Shown piece by piece: positions 1 to 8,799 of a DNA stretch of 57,973 nucleotides. The stretch is from JBFWVD01 sp050246915. GTDB taxonomy: Bacteria > Actinomycetota > Acidimicrobiia > Acidimicrobiales > Ilumatobacteraceae. Position 1 is the stretch's first letter, and each line of letters opens with the position of its first letter. The position numbers and the translations under genes were made by a program. The stretch lies in NCBI GenBank assembly GCA_050246915.1, contig JBFWVD010000030.1, forward strand, positions 1 to 57,973. The letters run 5' to 3'. Under the pieces are notes generated by a model. It was not told where the DNA came from and ran no database searches. It worked only from the letters and a program-made list of their open reading frames with translations.

Positions 1-95
1 TGGTCGATCGGTGGCATGTTCGCCTTCAGCCACGACCGGGCGCGCTCGCGGTACTCAGCGAGCTCGTCATGTGACGGGGTGTCATCGACCGGCAT
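1..95 (-). CDS. Acyl-CoA dehydrogenase, N-terminal fragment (runs off the window)
   Basis: Only the first 31 codons are present, read leftward from an ATG. The peptide begins MPVDDTPSHDELAEYRERAR and continues with SWLKANMPP. An amphipathic helix of the form YRxRxRxWLxANMPP is the usual start of flavin-dependent acyl-CoA dehydrogenases (family knowledge). The start lies three bases after the stop of a second acyl-CoA dehydrogenase-like gene, so the two are almost certainly co-translated. In actinobacteria, adjacent small acyl-CoA dehydrogenase genes often encode the two subunits of an alpha2beta2 enzyme (FadE28/FadE29-type), which I infer here. The catalytic domain is outside the window. Confidence 0.7.
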   Translation of the reverse strand, partial: MPVDDTPSHDELAEYRERARSWLKANMPPID

Positions 96-98
96 CAG

Positions 99-1217
99 TC
101 AACGTCCTTTCAAGACCGCGCGGCCCAGCCGACGTCGATGCTCGGCGACCGTGCCGAACGTGGCGCTGTTGAGCATGACGCGACGAAGGTAGAGGTGGAG
201 ATCGTGCTCCCACGTGATCCCGAGCCCACCGTGGATCTGCACGCAATCCTGCACGATCTCGGGCGCGAACTGTCCGACGCATGCTTGCGCCGCGCTGGTG
301 AGGAGTGATGCGTCATCCGTCGCTGTGCCGACTGCGCGAGCCGCGCTGAGCGTGGTGGCCTGACAGGCTTCGAGCCATGTGCGCATGTCGGCGAACCGGT
401 GCTTCAACGCCTGATAGCTGGCCAGCGGGCGACCGAAGCTGTGGCGATCGAATGCCCACTCGACGGTGAACTCGAGAACCCGATCGATGGCACCGACGGT
501 CTCGGCGAGTTGCAGCACCATGGCGACGTCGAGGCCGCGCTGCAGGGCGAGCTCGCCTCTGGTCATCGCGACGGCGGGCGTGTCCTCGAGTCGAATAGAT
601 CCGAAGCGACGAACGAGATCGACGGACTCGCGAGGTGTGACGGTCAGCCCGTCCGCCTGGGCATCGACCAGCACCCACGCCGGTTCGTCGTCGATCGTTG
701 CAGCAACGATGAACGCCGACGCCCCCATCGCGGCTTCGACCGGCGCCTTCGCCCCGGTCACCACGTGCCCACCCGCCGAGCGCGAGACCGTCGTGCCGAA
801 CCCGACCGTCGAGTGGGGCCGGCCCGGCTCGTCGACCGCGATGGTCACCACGGAAGTCCCCGCCATGGCGCCAGTGATCAGCTCCTCGCACTCGGCTGTC
901 CGATCGGGCCACATCGCCAGGACTGCCATTGCCGCGTTCACTGGCACGAAGGGGCCCGGCGACACGACGCGGCCACGTTCATACGCCACCAACGCAAGGT
1001 CGAGGAGGGGGTTGTCACTGACGCTGCCACCCATGACCCCAGGCGCCAGCATCGACGTCCACCCCAGATCGGCGGCGGCGAGCCACCATGTGGGCTCGAA
1101 ACCGGCGGGCTCGGCGGCGACGCGGCGAACTTCGGCGAGCGGGCAGGTGTCGGCGAGGAACCGAGCCGCCGTGGCACGGAACAACTCCTGATCGGGTGTG
1201 GGATGCAGTTCGAACAC
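99..1217 (-). CDS. Acyl-CoA dehydrogenase family protein
   Basis: A 372-aa protein with the layout of a small FAD-dependent acyl-CoA dehydrogenase: an N-terminal helical domain (PTPDQELFRATAARFLAD), a middle beta domain, and a C-terminal helical domain with SFGRPLASYQALKHRFADM and QIHGGLGITWEHDLHLYLRR. I chose the GTG at 1217 because GAGG lies five bases upstream and the residues after it (VFELHPTPDQ) match the family's start; a longer in-frame ATG at 1289 runs through an imperfect repeat and looks non-coding. It is followed after three bases by another acyl-CoA dehydrogenase, suggesting a heteromeric enzyme for a bulky CoA ester in beta-oxidation. Which subunit carries the catalytic base cannot be told from here. 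Confidence 0.85.
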   Translation of the reverse strand: MFELHPTPDQELFRATAARFLADTCPLAEVRRVAAEPAGFEPTWWLAAADLGWTSMLAPGVMGGSVSDNPLLDLALVAYERGRVVSPGPFVPVNAAMAVLAMWPDRTAECEELITGAMAGTSVVTIAVDEPGRPHSTVGFGTTVSRSAGGHVVTGAKAPVEAAMGASAFIVAATIDDEPAWVLVDAQADGLTVTPRESVDLVRRFGSIRLEDTPAVAMTRGELALQRGLDVAMVLQLAETVGAIDRVLEFTVEWAFDRHSFGRPLASYQALKHRFADMRTWLEACQATTLSAARAVGTATDDASLLTSAAQACVGQFAPEIVQDCVQIHGGLGITWEHDLHLYLRRVMLNSATFGTVAEHRRRLGRAVLKGR

Positions 1218-1320
1218 TCGTACCTCGTCTCCGGCCGCCGCAGCCGTACCCGCACTCGATCCCCGCACTCGATCCCCGTGGCCGACCACTGACTTCGGCC
1301 TGTCGACTAGTATGTAGAAA

Positions 1321-1332
1321 ACACAACTGTGT
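1321..1332. promoter_or_regulatory. Inverted repeat between divergent dehydrogenase genes
   Basis: ACACA-AC-TGTGT forms 5-bp perfect arms in the gap between the divergent acyl-CoA dehydrogenase and aldehyde dehydrogenase genes. Its place about 30 bases before the second start suits a regulator site. No regulator gene is visible nearby, so this is only a candidate operator. Confidence 0.3.
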
Positions 1333-1364
1333 CGTCAAATCAGGTTGGCTGAGGAGAGGTGAGC

Positions 1365-2822
1365 GTGCTCGACCCGACGAGGTTCACGAAGTCCGTCTAC
1401 ATCAACCGCGAGTGGCACGCCTCGAGCTCCGGCGCCGAGTTCGCCGTGACGAATCCGGCCACAGCAGCATGCATCGGCTCGGTGGCCGATGGCGGCCGGG
1501 CGGACGCACAGGTGGCGATCGCCGCAGCGTCCGCTGCCCTGAGCGCGTGGTCGGCCCGAACCTCGTACGAACGGTCCGAGTTGCTGTACCGAGCTCACGG
1601 CCTCATGCTCGAGCGAGCCGAAGAACTGGCATCGCTGATGACGCTCGAGCAAGGCAAGCCGCTCCGCGCGGCTCGGATCGAAGTGAAGTACGCCTCCGAC
1701 TTCCTGATCTGGTTCGCCGAAGAGGCCAAGCGGATCTATGGCCGGACGATTCCATCGGCTCGAAGCGACCAGCGATTCGTGGTCCAGCACCGGCCCGTCG
1801 GCGTCGTCGCCGCGATCACGCCGTGGAACTACCCGATCTCGATGATCACCCGGAAGCTCGGCCCCGCCCTCGCGGCTGGATGCACTGTGGTGCTGAAGCC
1901 CGCCGAGCAGACACCATTGTGCGCCGCGGCCGTGATCGAGATCTTCCACGACGCCGGTTTCCCGGCCGGAGTGGTCGGCATGGTCACGTGCCAACACCCG
2001 GCTCCTGTCGGCGATGAGTTCCTGACGAATCGCGCCGTCCGCAAGATCACCTTCACCGGCTCGACCGAGGTCGGCAAGCACCTCATTCGAGCAAGCGCCG
2101 ATCAGCTCAAGCGGCTGTCGCTCGAACTGGGCGGCCACGCTCCGTTCATCGTCTTCGCAGACGCCGACCCGACTCATGCTGCCAAGGGTGCGGCAATGCT
2201 CAAGATGCTGAACACGGGTCAGGCGTGCATCAGCCCGAACCGCATCTATGTGCATCGGTCGCTGCACGATCGATTCGTCGACGTGCTGAGCCAGCGCGTC
2301 GGGTCGATGCAGATCGGCAGCGGCTTCGACGAGAAGGTGAGCATCGGACCGTTGATCGACGAGACGGCGCTGAGGCGGATGGAGCGCCAGGTCGAGGACG
2401 CCGCGGCGCGAGGCGCCGAGGTCGTGTTGGGCGGATCGCGCGCCACAGGGCCGGGGCTGGACGAGGGCTACTTCTTTTCGCCGACCGTGCTCACCGGTGT
2501 CAGCTCCGACATGACCATCCACACGGAAGAGACGTTCGGCCCGATCGCACCGGTGATCGCGTTCGATGACGAGGACGAGGTGATCGCTGCGGCGAATGAC
2601 ACCTTCTTCGGTCTCGCCTCGTACATCTACACGACCGACCTGAGCCGGGCGTATCGCGTCTCCGAGGCGCTGCAGTTCGGAATGGTCGGCATCAACGACA
2701 TCAACCCGACGTCGGCCGCAGCACCGTTCGGCGGGGTCAAGGAGAGTGGGGTCGGCCGCGAAGGCGCTGCCGAGGGCATCCACGAGTACCTCGACATGAA
2801 GGTCGTCGGGATCAGCATCTGA
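1365..2822 (+). CDS. NAD(P)-dependent aldehyde dehydrogenase (succinate-semialdehyde dehydrogenase-like)
   Basis: A 485-aa protein of normal aldehyde dehydrogenase length, expected to oxidise an aldehyde to an acid in the cytoplasm. Visible motifs are the cofactor-region TPWNYP, the catalytic-base segment LELGGHAPFI (Glu254) and the catalytic cysteine in NTGQACISPNRI (Cys288). The C-terminal PFGGVKESGVGREG is typical of the GabD-like branch, although the true substrate is open. GAGGAG at 1351-1356 fits the GTG at 1365 (8-base spacing) better than the GTG at 1359 (2 bases). It is divergent from the acyl-CoA dehydrogenase pair and convergent with the CoA-ligase operon, so it probably belongs to the same pathway. 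Confidence 0.93.
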   Translation: MLDPTRFTKSVYINREWHASSSGAEFAVTNPATAACIGSVADGGRADAQVAIAAASAALSAWSARTSYERSELLYRAHGLMLERAEELASLMTLEQGKPLRAARIEVKYASDFLIWFAEEAKRIYGRTIPSARSDQRFVVQHRPVGVVAAITPWNYPISMITRKLGPALAAGCTVVLKPAEQTPLCAAAVIEIFHDAGFPAGVVGMVTCQHPAPVGDEFLTNRAVRKITFTGSTEVGKHLIRASADQLKRLSLELGGHAPFIVFADADPTHAAKGAAMLKMLNTGQACISPNRIYVHRSLHDRFVDVLSQRVGSMQIGSGFDEKVSIGPLIDETALRRMERQVEDAAARGAEVVLGGSRATGPGLDEGYFFSPTVLTGVSSDMTIHTEETFGPIAPVIAFDDEDEVIAAANDTFFGLASYIYTTDLSRAYRVSEALQFGMVGINDINPTSAAAPFGGVKESGVGREGAAEGIHEYLDMKVVGISI

Positions 2823-2827
2823 ATCCA

Positions 2828-2852
2828 CGTGTCCGGGCCGTCTGGCCCCCAC
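2828..2852. terminator. Possible bidirectional terminator hairpin
   Basis: Between two convergent genes, GGGCC-GTCT-GGCCC is extended by outer CGTG/CACG arms. There is no clear T-run, so it would be a weak or factor-assisted terminator. Assigned from position and stem only. Confidence 0.4.
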
Positions 2853-2856
2853 GGCA

Positions 2857-4362
2857 TCAGCCGAGTTCTGCGCCCCGCTCGGCTCCGAGCTTCGTACGAT
2901 TCAGCTTGCCCGCCTCGTTGCGCGGCACGCGCTCGACCAGTTCGTAGGTCTTCGGAGCCTTGTAGGAAGCGAGGCGCTGCTTGCAGTGCGCTCGAAGATC
3001 TTCGGCAGTCGGAGGATTGCTCGTGTCGGAGGGCTGGATGATCGCATGCACGCGATGTCCCCAGTCGTCGTCCGGCACGCCGACGACGACTTGGTCGATG
3101 ACACCGGGATGCTCCGAGAGGGCCGCCTCGACCTCGGCCGGGAAGACGTTTGCGCCGCCGGTGACGATCAGGTCCGTGCGTCGATCGGCGATGTAGAGGT
3201 ACCCGTCGGCGTCGACCGAGCCGAGATCTCCGATGGTGCGGAAGCCGTCAGCAGTGGGCGCGGGCGTGGGGATCCCGATGTAGCTGAACAGCCGCCGGTT
3301 CGGGTCGAGCGGACGCATGAAGACCTGGCCGACCTCGCCCACCGGCAGCTGATTGCCTTCGTCGTCACGGATCGAGATCGTCACGTCGACGGGGCGACCC
3401 GTGGACCCGCGATGGTCGGCCCAATCGAGGCCCGTCATTCGAACGGCGCCGAGCCCTTCGCTCGAGCCGTACGCGAAGTTGAAGACCTCGGGCGGCACGA
3501 GTTCGAGCCAACGATCGACGAGCCACTCGGGAATCCTCGCGCCGCCATAGATCAGCGTCTCGAGGCTGGCGAGCTGCTCTGGCCGGACGTCCTCGAGGCG
3601 CGCAATGCGCTGAAGCATCGTCGGCACCATCACCGTGTAGTCGATCTGATGCTTCTCGATCAGCCGAACGGCGAGCGAAGCGTCGAACTTCTCCATCACG
3701 ATCGAGCGGGAACCCTTGAGCAGTGGCGGGGCCGCGTTGTTGAACCCGTTGCCGTGGTACAGGGGCGAGGTCACGAGGATCCGCGTCGCGCTGTGGTGTG
3801 AGTACGTGACCTCGGGATCGTGGGCGACAACGCCGCGCCGCGGCGACACGATCAACTTCGGGGTGCCGGTCGAACCCGACGATGCGATCAGGTTGACGCA
3901 CTCCGAAACGCTGTTCTCGAGTTCGCCATCGGGCAGAGCACTGCTCGATGCGAGGTCGTCGGTCGTGACAACTGCACCGCGTTCCGACGAGCGACCATCC
4001 AACCCGTGGCTATCGCTGACGAGCACCACCGGGAGCGCAATGTCGAGCAGCCGATCCATCTCCCACTGGGGCAGGTCGTGCCGGGCCGGCAAGACGGTGG
4101 CACCCAGCTTCCAGGTCGCCAAGGTGGCGAGGATGTGATCGAGGCAGTTCGGTAGCGCGATCATCACCACGTCGTTCTTTCCGACGCCGTGCGCGGCGAA
4201 CGAGCGACCGATCTGATTGGCACGCGTCTCGAGTTCGCGCCACGTGACGGCCCGTTCCGAACCGTCGCGCGCCACGACGATGAGGTCGGCATCATCCGGT
4301 CTGGCCCTGGCAACGTTGGTCAGGCACTGTCCGAACGAGACGCCGGGATTCGAACCGGCCAT
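2857..4362 (-). CDS. AMP-dependent acyl-CoA synthetase/ligase
   Basis: A 501-aa ANL-superfamily enzyme that activates a carboxylic acid to its CoA thioester through an acyl-AMP. Motifs in order: the phosphate loop SSGSTGTPK (about 161-169), YGSSEG (298-303), the ATP-binding aspartate in IGDLG (about 379), the hinge segment IADRRTDLIVTGG (391-403) and the C-terminal catalytic lysine in NEAGKLNR (Lys486). The ATG at 4362 has GGAGG just upstream. It is the last gene of a minus-strand operon that also holds VOC, SnoaL-like, monooxygenase, hydrolase and SDR genes. This suggests it activates the acid produced by ring cleavage or ester hydrolysis. Substrate unknown. Confidence 0.92.
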   Translation of the reverse strand: MAGSNPGVSFGQCLTNVARARPDDADLIVVARDGSERAVTWRELETRANQIGRSFAAHGVGKNDVVMIALPNCLDHILATLATWKLGATVLPARHDLPQWEMDRLLDIALPVVLVSDSHGLDGRSSERGAVVTTDDLASSSALPDGELENSVSECVNLIASSGSTGTPKLIVSPRRGVVAHDPEVTYSHHSATRILVTSPLYHGNGFNNAAPPLLKGSRSIVMEKFDASLAVRLIEKHQIDYTVMVPTMLQRIARLEDVRPEQLASLETLIYGGARIPEWLVDRWLELVPPEVFNFAYGSSEGLGAVRMTGLDWADHRGSTGRPVDVTISIRDDEGNQLPVGEVGQVFMRPLDPNRRLFSYIGIPTPAPTADGFRTIGDLGSVDADGYLYIADRRTDLIVTGGANVFPAEVEAALSEHPGVIDQVVVGVPDDDWGHRVHAIIQPSDTSNPPTAEDLRAHCKQRLASYKAPKTYELVERVPRNEAGKLNRTKLGAERGAELG

Positions 4363-4400
4363 GGAACCTCCTGCTGTCGTCGGAGCGATGTCGATGTCCG

Positions 4401-5297
4401 TCAGCCGCGCGGGTCGCCGGGTATGGCGTCGGTGGTGAACCGTGTGATGGCGCCGAACGTGTCTGCCGGGTCGGCGACGAGCGTTGCGTCGTCGCGGTCG
4501 ATGACGCGAATGTTCTTGCTCGCCAAGTACTGAGCCGTCGCATCGAGGTCGTTGACGTGCCATGCAATCGCGTGGCACATGTCTCCGTTGGTGGCCAGAT
4601 CGCGGCCGGCGAGCGACTCGCTGTCGAGCGGCTGCGCCAACTCGACCACCGTGTCGGAGCCGATGAGGACGTAGACGTTCTGGGTCTTGGTGAGCGTCGA
4701 CCGACGCTCGCAGATGACGCGGCCGTGCAGCGCTTCGGTGAAGAGCTCGGTTGCCCGTGCAACGTCGCCGACGACGACGGTCGCGTAGGCGAGACGCTTG
4801 ATGCCAATGGGGTGCCGTTCCCAGGCGGCTACGTCGAAGTCGTCGTGGAATCGGAAGTCGATGTCCGGCACCGGTGAGTAGAACTCGAGCTGGGTGTGCG
4901 TGTCGCGCGGGTGCGTGTAGATCGGGCCGCGCTCGGGCCGCGAGCCCGTTGTCGACCCGTGATGGCCGGTGAGCCTGATGCCACGTTCTTGCAAGTGGTC
5001 GTAGATCTCGCCGACGTCGTCCACGTACCACGCCAACGAATGCCAGCGCCGGCCGAACTTCGCCTCGAACCGGGCGACCGGCATGCTCTCGGCGCCAGGC
5101 AATCGCGCCGGCGCCATCGTCTCGATGATCGTGTCGGCGATCACGGGCAGCGAGGCGTACCGCATGTCGCGCTCCGAGTAGGTGTTGTCCATGATCCCCC
5201 ACCGCGGCCCATAGACGTCGTCGTACCACGCGTCGAGCGTGGGCAGATCGTCGCTGATGTGGATGATGTGGAACAAGCGACCAATGTGGAACGACAT
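4401..5297 (-). CDS. VOC (glyoxalase/extradiol dioxygenase-fold) protein, two domains
   Basis: A 298-aa protein with two vicinal-oxygen-chelate repeats. The first shows FHIIHISDDL, WHSLAWYVDDV and TQLEFYSPV; the second shows RLAYATVVVGDVARA, VVELAQPL and CHAIAWHVNDL. His and Glu at the ends of these strands are the positions that usually hold the metal. Two-module VOC proteins of this size include extradiol ring-cleaving dioxygenases and epimerase/isomerase-like enzymes, and I cannot choose between them. It lies 14 bases after the SnoaL-like gene and 38 before the CoA ligase, within one operon. Confidence 0.8.
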   Translation of the reverse strand: MSFHIGRLFHIIHISDDLPTLDAWYDDVYGPRWGIMDNTYSERDMRYASLPVIADTIIETMAPARLPGAESMPVARFEAKFGRRWHSLAWYVDDVGEIYDHLQERGIRLTGHHGSTTGSRPERGPIYTHPRDTHTQLEFYSPVPDIDFRFHDDFDVAAWERHPIGIKRLAYATVVVGDVARATELFTEALHGRVICERRSTLTKTQNVYVLIGSDTVVELAQPLDSESLAGRDLATNGDMCHAIAWHVNDLDATAQYLASKNIRVIDRDDATLVADPADTFGAITRFTTDAIPGDPRG

Positions 5298-5311
5298 CGA
5301 GATGATCTGCG

Positions 5312-5812
5312 TCAGGTGTGCGACAAGCGACTGTCACGGGTGGGATGAACACCCTCCACCTCGGCGACCCGCTCGACGAACCGCCAGCGTCCATCGGCCT
5401 CGCGCGTCAACGTGTCGAGGTATCGGCCGAAGCCCATGATGTAGGGCGTGCCGTCCTCGGCGGCGTCGATGCGCATCCAGTAGCTGCGGGCGCGCGCGCT
5501 GTCGCCGTCGATCGTGATGACCGGCTCCATCAGCATGTGCTTGTGCCACCGTTCTGGCGCCCCGCCGTGCCCGGCGATGTACGTCGCGAGCTGAGCCTGC
5601 CCTGCTTCGCGGTGACCTTGGACGGGCCCTGCGCGTCGCCGGACGTCGAAGACGCCGTCGGCCGTGTAGCAGTCGAGGTAGTCCTGTTCGAGCTTGTAGT
5701 CGATGCTGTGCCCGTACTGATAGAGCGTTCGGAGGATCTCGCGCTCGTCGAGCAGCAGTCTGATCTGCGAGGCCAGGTCGGCAGGGTCGGGTGTGACGTG
5801 CGATGGATCCAA
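5312..5812 (-). CDS. SnoaL-like / NTF2-fold protein
   Basis: A 166-aa protein of the NTF2-like fold. It opens with a helix (LASQIRLLLDEREILRTLYQYG), has the characteristic DYLDCYTADGVFDV segment, and ends in strands (ARARSYWMRI, YIMGFGRYLDTL, GRWRFVERVAEVEG). Such proteins are small hydrolases, dehydratases or isomerases, or accessory subunits of oxygenases. No upstream ATG is in frame close by. I place the start at a TTG at 5812, which has GAGG nine bases upstream. It sits between the luciferase-like monooxygenase and VOC genes, so it probably handles an intermediate of the same pathway. Confidence 0.75.
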   Translation of the reverse strand: MDPSHVTPDPADLASQIRLLLDEREILRTLYQYGHSIDYKLEQDYLDCYTADGVFDVRRRAGPVQGHREAGQAQLATYIAGHGGAPERWHKHMLMEPVITIDGDSARARSYWMRIDAAEDGTPYIMGFGRYLDTLTREADGRWRFVERVAEVEGVHPTRDSRLSHT

Positions 5813-5856
5813 CGTGTCGTTCCTCTCGGGACAGCGCGGCTCGGCCGGCGACGGCT

Positions 5857-7101
5857 TCAGTGCGCGGTTGACTGGGCGGCGAGCAATTGGTTCGCGTGCG
5901 CCAGGCTGACTGGGGCGTCGATCTCGAACGGGTCGGCGAGGTCGAGGCTCTTCGCGATCTCGCGCACGGCAGGAAACACTTCCTCGCCCAGGAGGCGGAT
6001 GCACATCATCGAGTCCTCGTGCGAGATCCGGCCGTCGTTGGCGAGCATGATCAGCGTGCCAGGGCGTGTCTCTTCCATCCACATGCGGATGCTCTCGATT
6101 GCCTGCTTCGGCGTTCCGGCCACGATGCTGCCGCTGGCGACCCGCTCGTCGATGCTGACCTTCTTGTACGGCTTGAAGCGCGCCTTCTTGGCCTCGATGC
6201 TGCTGTAGCCGGTCGGCGCCTTCCACACCGGATTCGAGATGCCCGTGAACTCGCCCTGCATCCAGTCGTAGTTCTCGGCGTTCTTCTTCGCGTGGTCCTC
6301 GTCTCGTTGCACGTGGCATCGCATGAGGTACCCGCGGTGTTGCGGGCCGGCCTCGTAGCCGCGACGCTCGGCTTCTTCGTCGTACAGCTTCCAGATCGCC
6401 TTCGTCTGGTCGACCGTGGTGCTCAGGCAGACGTACGGGTACCCGTGCTCCGCAGCAAAGAGGATCGTCTCCTTGCTCGACACGCCGGGAACGTAGATGC
6501 GCGGATGAGGCTTCTGCAGCGGCAACGCCCACGGGTTGACCACCCGGACGTCGAAGTGCTCGCCCTCCCATCGCCACGGTCCAGGGACCGTCCACGCCTT
6601 GATCATCAGATCGTGCGCCTCGCGGAACCGGTCGCGGTTGTACGCAGGGTTCACGTTGATGGCGATCTGCTCCTGGCCACCACCACGCACGATGCCCGAG
6701 ATGAGCCGGCCCTTCGACAGCAGGTCGATCAGGGCGATCTCTTCGGCGAGGAGCACCGGGTTGTCCCAGAGCGGCAGCGGGTTGCCGAGTTGCAACAGGC
6801 GCACCCGCTCGGTGTGCATCGCGATCGCCGTCGTCACGATGTTGCAACGGGTCTGCATGCAGTACGGGCCGTTGTGGTGCTCGTTGGTCATGATCGCGTC
6901 GAACCCGACCTCTTCGGCGAGCCGGTACTCGGTGAGCCGCTCGTCGTACAGCCTGCTGGCATCGACGGGGTTGAAGAACTTGTTCGAGAACAGCAGGACA
7001 GATTCGTCCTGGCGCGCCGGATGGTCGTCGGGCTGACGAGTGAATGCTTCCTCTTCCGGATACGTGGTCAGCGGTTGCTCGGTGAAATACGCCAGCTGCA
7101 T
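5857..7101 (-). CDS. Luciferase-like (LLM class) flavin-dependent monooxygenase
   Basis: A 414-aa TIM-barrel protein of the bacterial luciferase superfamily. Features are MQLAYFTEQPL at the N-terminus, EYRLAEEVGFDAIMTNEHH (the EHH motif of the flavin pocket), a barrel core with RLISGIVRGGG, and a C-terminal AGTPKQAIESI segment. Members use FMNH2 or F420 and include type II Baeyer-Villiger enzymes. The start ATG shares its A with the TGA of the upstream hydrolase (TGATG), implying translational coupling. With a hydrolase, a CoA ligase and dehydrogenases in the operon, oxygen insertion into a cyclic ketone or aromatic is a reasonable inference. The cofactor cannot be decided from sequence alone. 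Confidence 0.9.
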   Translation of the reverse strand: MQLAYFTEQPLTTYPEEEAFTRQPDDHPARQDESVLLFSNKFFNPVDASRLYDERLTEYRLAEEVGFDAIMTNEHHNGPYCMQTRCNIVTTAIAMHTERVRLLQLGNPLPLWDNPVLLAEEIALIDLLSKGRLISGIVRGGGQEQIAINVNPAYNRDRFREAHDLMIKAWTVPGPWRWEGEHFDVRVVNPWALPLQKPHPRIYVPGVSSKETILFAAEHGYPYVCLSTTVDQTKAIWKLYDEEAERRGYEAGPQHRGYLMRCHVQRDEDHAKKNAENYDWMQGEFTGISNPVWKAPTGYSSIEAKKARFKPYKKVSIDERVASGSIVAGTPKQAIESIRMWMEETRPGTLIMLANDGRISHEDSMMCIRLLGEEVFPAVREIAKSLDLADPFEIDAPVSLAHANQLLAAQSTAH

Positions 7102-7937
7102 CAGGTGGTCCTCTCCATCGTCGTCGAAGCCCTGCTGTCATCGGACACGAACTCGTGGACGAGGCGGGCTACCTCGTCCGGCAGTTCGAGATCGAGCCGG
7201 TGGCCACCGCCTGGGAGGGTGGTGAGCGTTGCGTTCGGCATGATCTGTGCGTACTGCTCTGCACACGATCGAGGCACGATCGCGTCCCCCTCGCCCCACA
7301 GCACCAACGTGGGCACCGTGGCGGCGGCGAGCAGGTGCGGCAGGGCTCGGTCGAACATGTACGGCTTCCACGCGATGCGGGTGGACATCTCGCGAGCACC
7401 TTCCCAGGTGAGGAGCAGCACCTCGTCAGGATCGCCGAAGGCCTCGACGTAGTGCGCCTTGTCGGCGAAGCCCATCTCGACGAAACGCTCCTCACCGAAC
7501 AGGTAGCGATCGACGATCTCGCCTTCGAGGGGCTTGATGCCCACCGGGGCCGCGAGGACCATTCGTGAGAACCGCGTCGGGCACTGGACCTGCATCTCTG
7601 CAGCCACCCATGCGCCGAAGCCGAAGCCGACGACGGTGCACGATCCGAGGCCGAGTCGGTCGACCACCTGTTGCATCATCGCGGCCATCTCCGGGACCGA
7701 ACGCATCCAGTCGGGCACCGTCGACGGCGGGAAGCCCGGCATCGCCGGCGCGACGACCGTGAACTGCTCGGCCAAGACATCGAGGAACCGGCCCCACGTC
7801 CCGTGTCCGGTGTCGTCGTGGAGGACGAGGATCGGCTCGCCCGTTCCGGCTCTCCAGTACGACACGGTGGTGCCGAGCAGGTCGAACGTGTCCACAACGG
7901 GCTCGTGTCGGATGATCAGTTCTCCATTGTCGGTCAC
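7101..7937 (-). CDS. Alpha/beta-hydrolase fold protein lacking the nucleophile serine
   Basis: A 278-aa protein with the alpha/beta-hydrolase core: an oxyanion-region LVLHDDTGHGTW, the nucleophile elbow, a cap, the acid in LVLWGEGDAIV and the histidine in LPGGGHRLDLE. The elbow reads VVGFGFGAWVA, so the expected Gly-x-Ser-x-Gly has Gly in place of Ser, while Asp and His remain. Either catalysis uses another residue or the protein is a non-hydrolytic binder or lyase. The GTG at 7937 is chosen because AAGGAG lies six bases upstream. It overlaps the next monooxygenase gene by one base, so the two products are probably made in matched amounts. Confidence 0.85.
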   Translation of the reverse strand: MTDNGELIIRHEPVVDTFDLLGTTVSYWRAGTGEPILVLHDDTGHGTWGRFLDVLAEQFTVVAPAMPGFPPSTVPDWMRSVPEMAAMMQQVVDRLGLGSCTVVGFGFGAWVAAEMQVQCPTRFSRMVLAAPVGIKPLEGEIVDRYLFGEERFVEMGFADKAHYVEAFGDPDEVLLLTWEGAREMSTRIAWKPYMFDRALPHLLAAATVPTLVLWGEGDAIVPRSCAEQYAQIMPNATLTTLPGGGHRLDLELPDEVARLVHEFVSDDSRASTTMERTT

Positions 7938-8037
7938 ACGTCGCTCCTTGCCGGGCAATCGCCGAAGATATCGCCCACCATCATCTCAGTCAAGAACTCG
8001 ACGCGTACGTCGATCCATCTGCTCGCAGGTGCTGCAC

Positions 8038-8799
8038 TCACGCGTTGAAGTAACTCCCGCTGTTCACGTGGAGCACCTGTCCAGTCGTGCGATCGGCCCC
8101 GGGTCCGACCAGGTACATCGCCGCGGCGGCGATCTCGTCGGGCTCGACGAATCGCAGGGGCAGGACCTGGCCCTCTCCTTCAAGGCTCGGATCGCCGAGG
8201 TTGACCCCGTTGTCGGGCGACGTGAGGCCAGGAGCGATGACGTTCACCGTGATCTGGTATGGCCCGAGCTCGAACGCGGCGGCACGGCTGAAACCCACGA
8301 TGCCCAACTTGGTGGCTGCGTAGGCGGCCATGCCGCGGGCATACGCTCCGCGACTCGCCCGGTAGGCAGCGCGTGAGGCCGTACTGACGATCCTGCCCCA
8401 GTTGTTCTCCTTCATGTACGGAATCACGGCCTGGGTGAAGAAGAACGTCCCGTCGAGGTTGACCGCACAGATTCGTCGCCACTGCTCGTAGGTCATTCGC
8501 TCGATCAGGTCGGCCCGCCCGATGCCGGCGTGGTTGATCAAGATGCTCACAGTGCCGAAGGCAGCCACGGTCTCGGAGACGGCACGCAGCACGTCGTCCT
8601 GTTCGGCGACGTCGGCCTGGACGGCGATGGCCTGTCCTCCACCGGCCTTGATCTCGTCGGCGAGGGCGGTCGCGCCCTCGAGATCGAAATCGACGATGGC
8701 CACCGCGGCACCCTCGGCGGCGAACCGCCGGACGATCGAGCTCCCGATGCCTCGTCCGGCTCCGGCCGTCACGATGGCAACCTTGTTCTCTAGCAACAT
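8038..8799 (-). CDS. Short-chain dehydrogenase/reductase (SDR)
   Basis: A 253-aa classical SDR. It has the nucleotide-binding TAGAGRGIGSS near the N-terminus, DVAEQDD, the structural NHAG, a catalytic serine in IVSTAS and the catalytic pair in AAYAATKLGIVGFSR (YxxxK). It should oxidise an alcohol to a ketone or the reverse with NAD(P). The ATG at 8799 is preceded by AAGGAG at nine bases. It appears to be the first gene of the minus-strand operon ending at the CoA ligase. An alcohol-to-ketone step fits a following Baeyer-Villiger-type oxygenation. Confidence 0.93.
   Translation of the reverse strand: MLLENKVAIVTAGAGRGIGSSIVRRFAAEGAAVAIVDFDLEGATALADEIKAGGGQAIAVQADVAEQDDVLRAVSETVAAFGTVSILINHAGIGRADLIERMTYEQWRRICAVNLDGTFFFTQAVIPYMKENNWGRIVSTASRAAYRASRGAYARGMAAYAATKLGIVGFSRAAAFELGPYQITVNVIAPGLTSPDNGVNLGDPSLEGEGQVLPLRFVEPDEIAAAAMYLVGPGADRTTGQVLHVNSGSYFNA

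Noticed and set aside
4345..4366. GGGATTCGAACCGGCC on the plus strand resembles a tRNA T-arm
   Set aside because: It encodes the start of the CoA ligase (MAGSNPGVS). No D-arm, anticodon arm or acceptor stem surrounds it.
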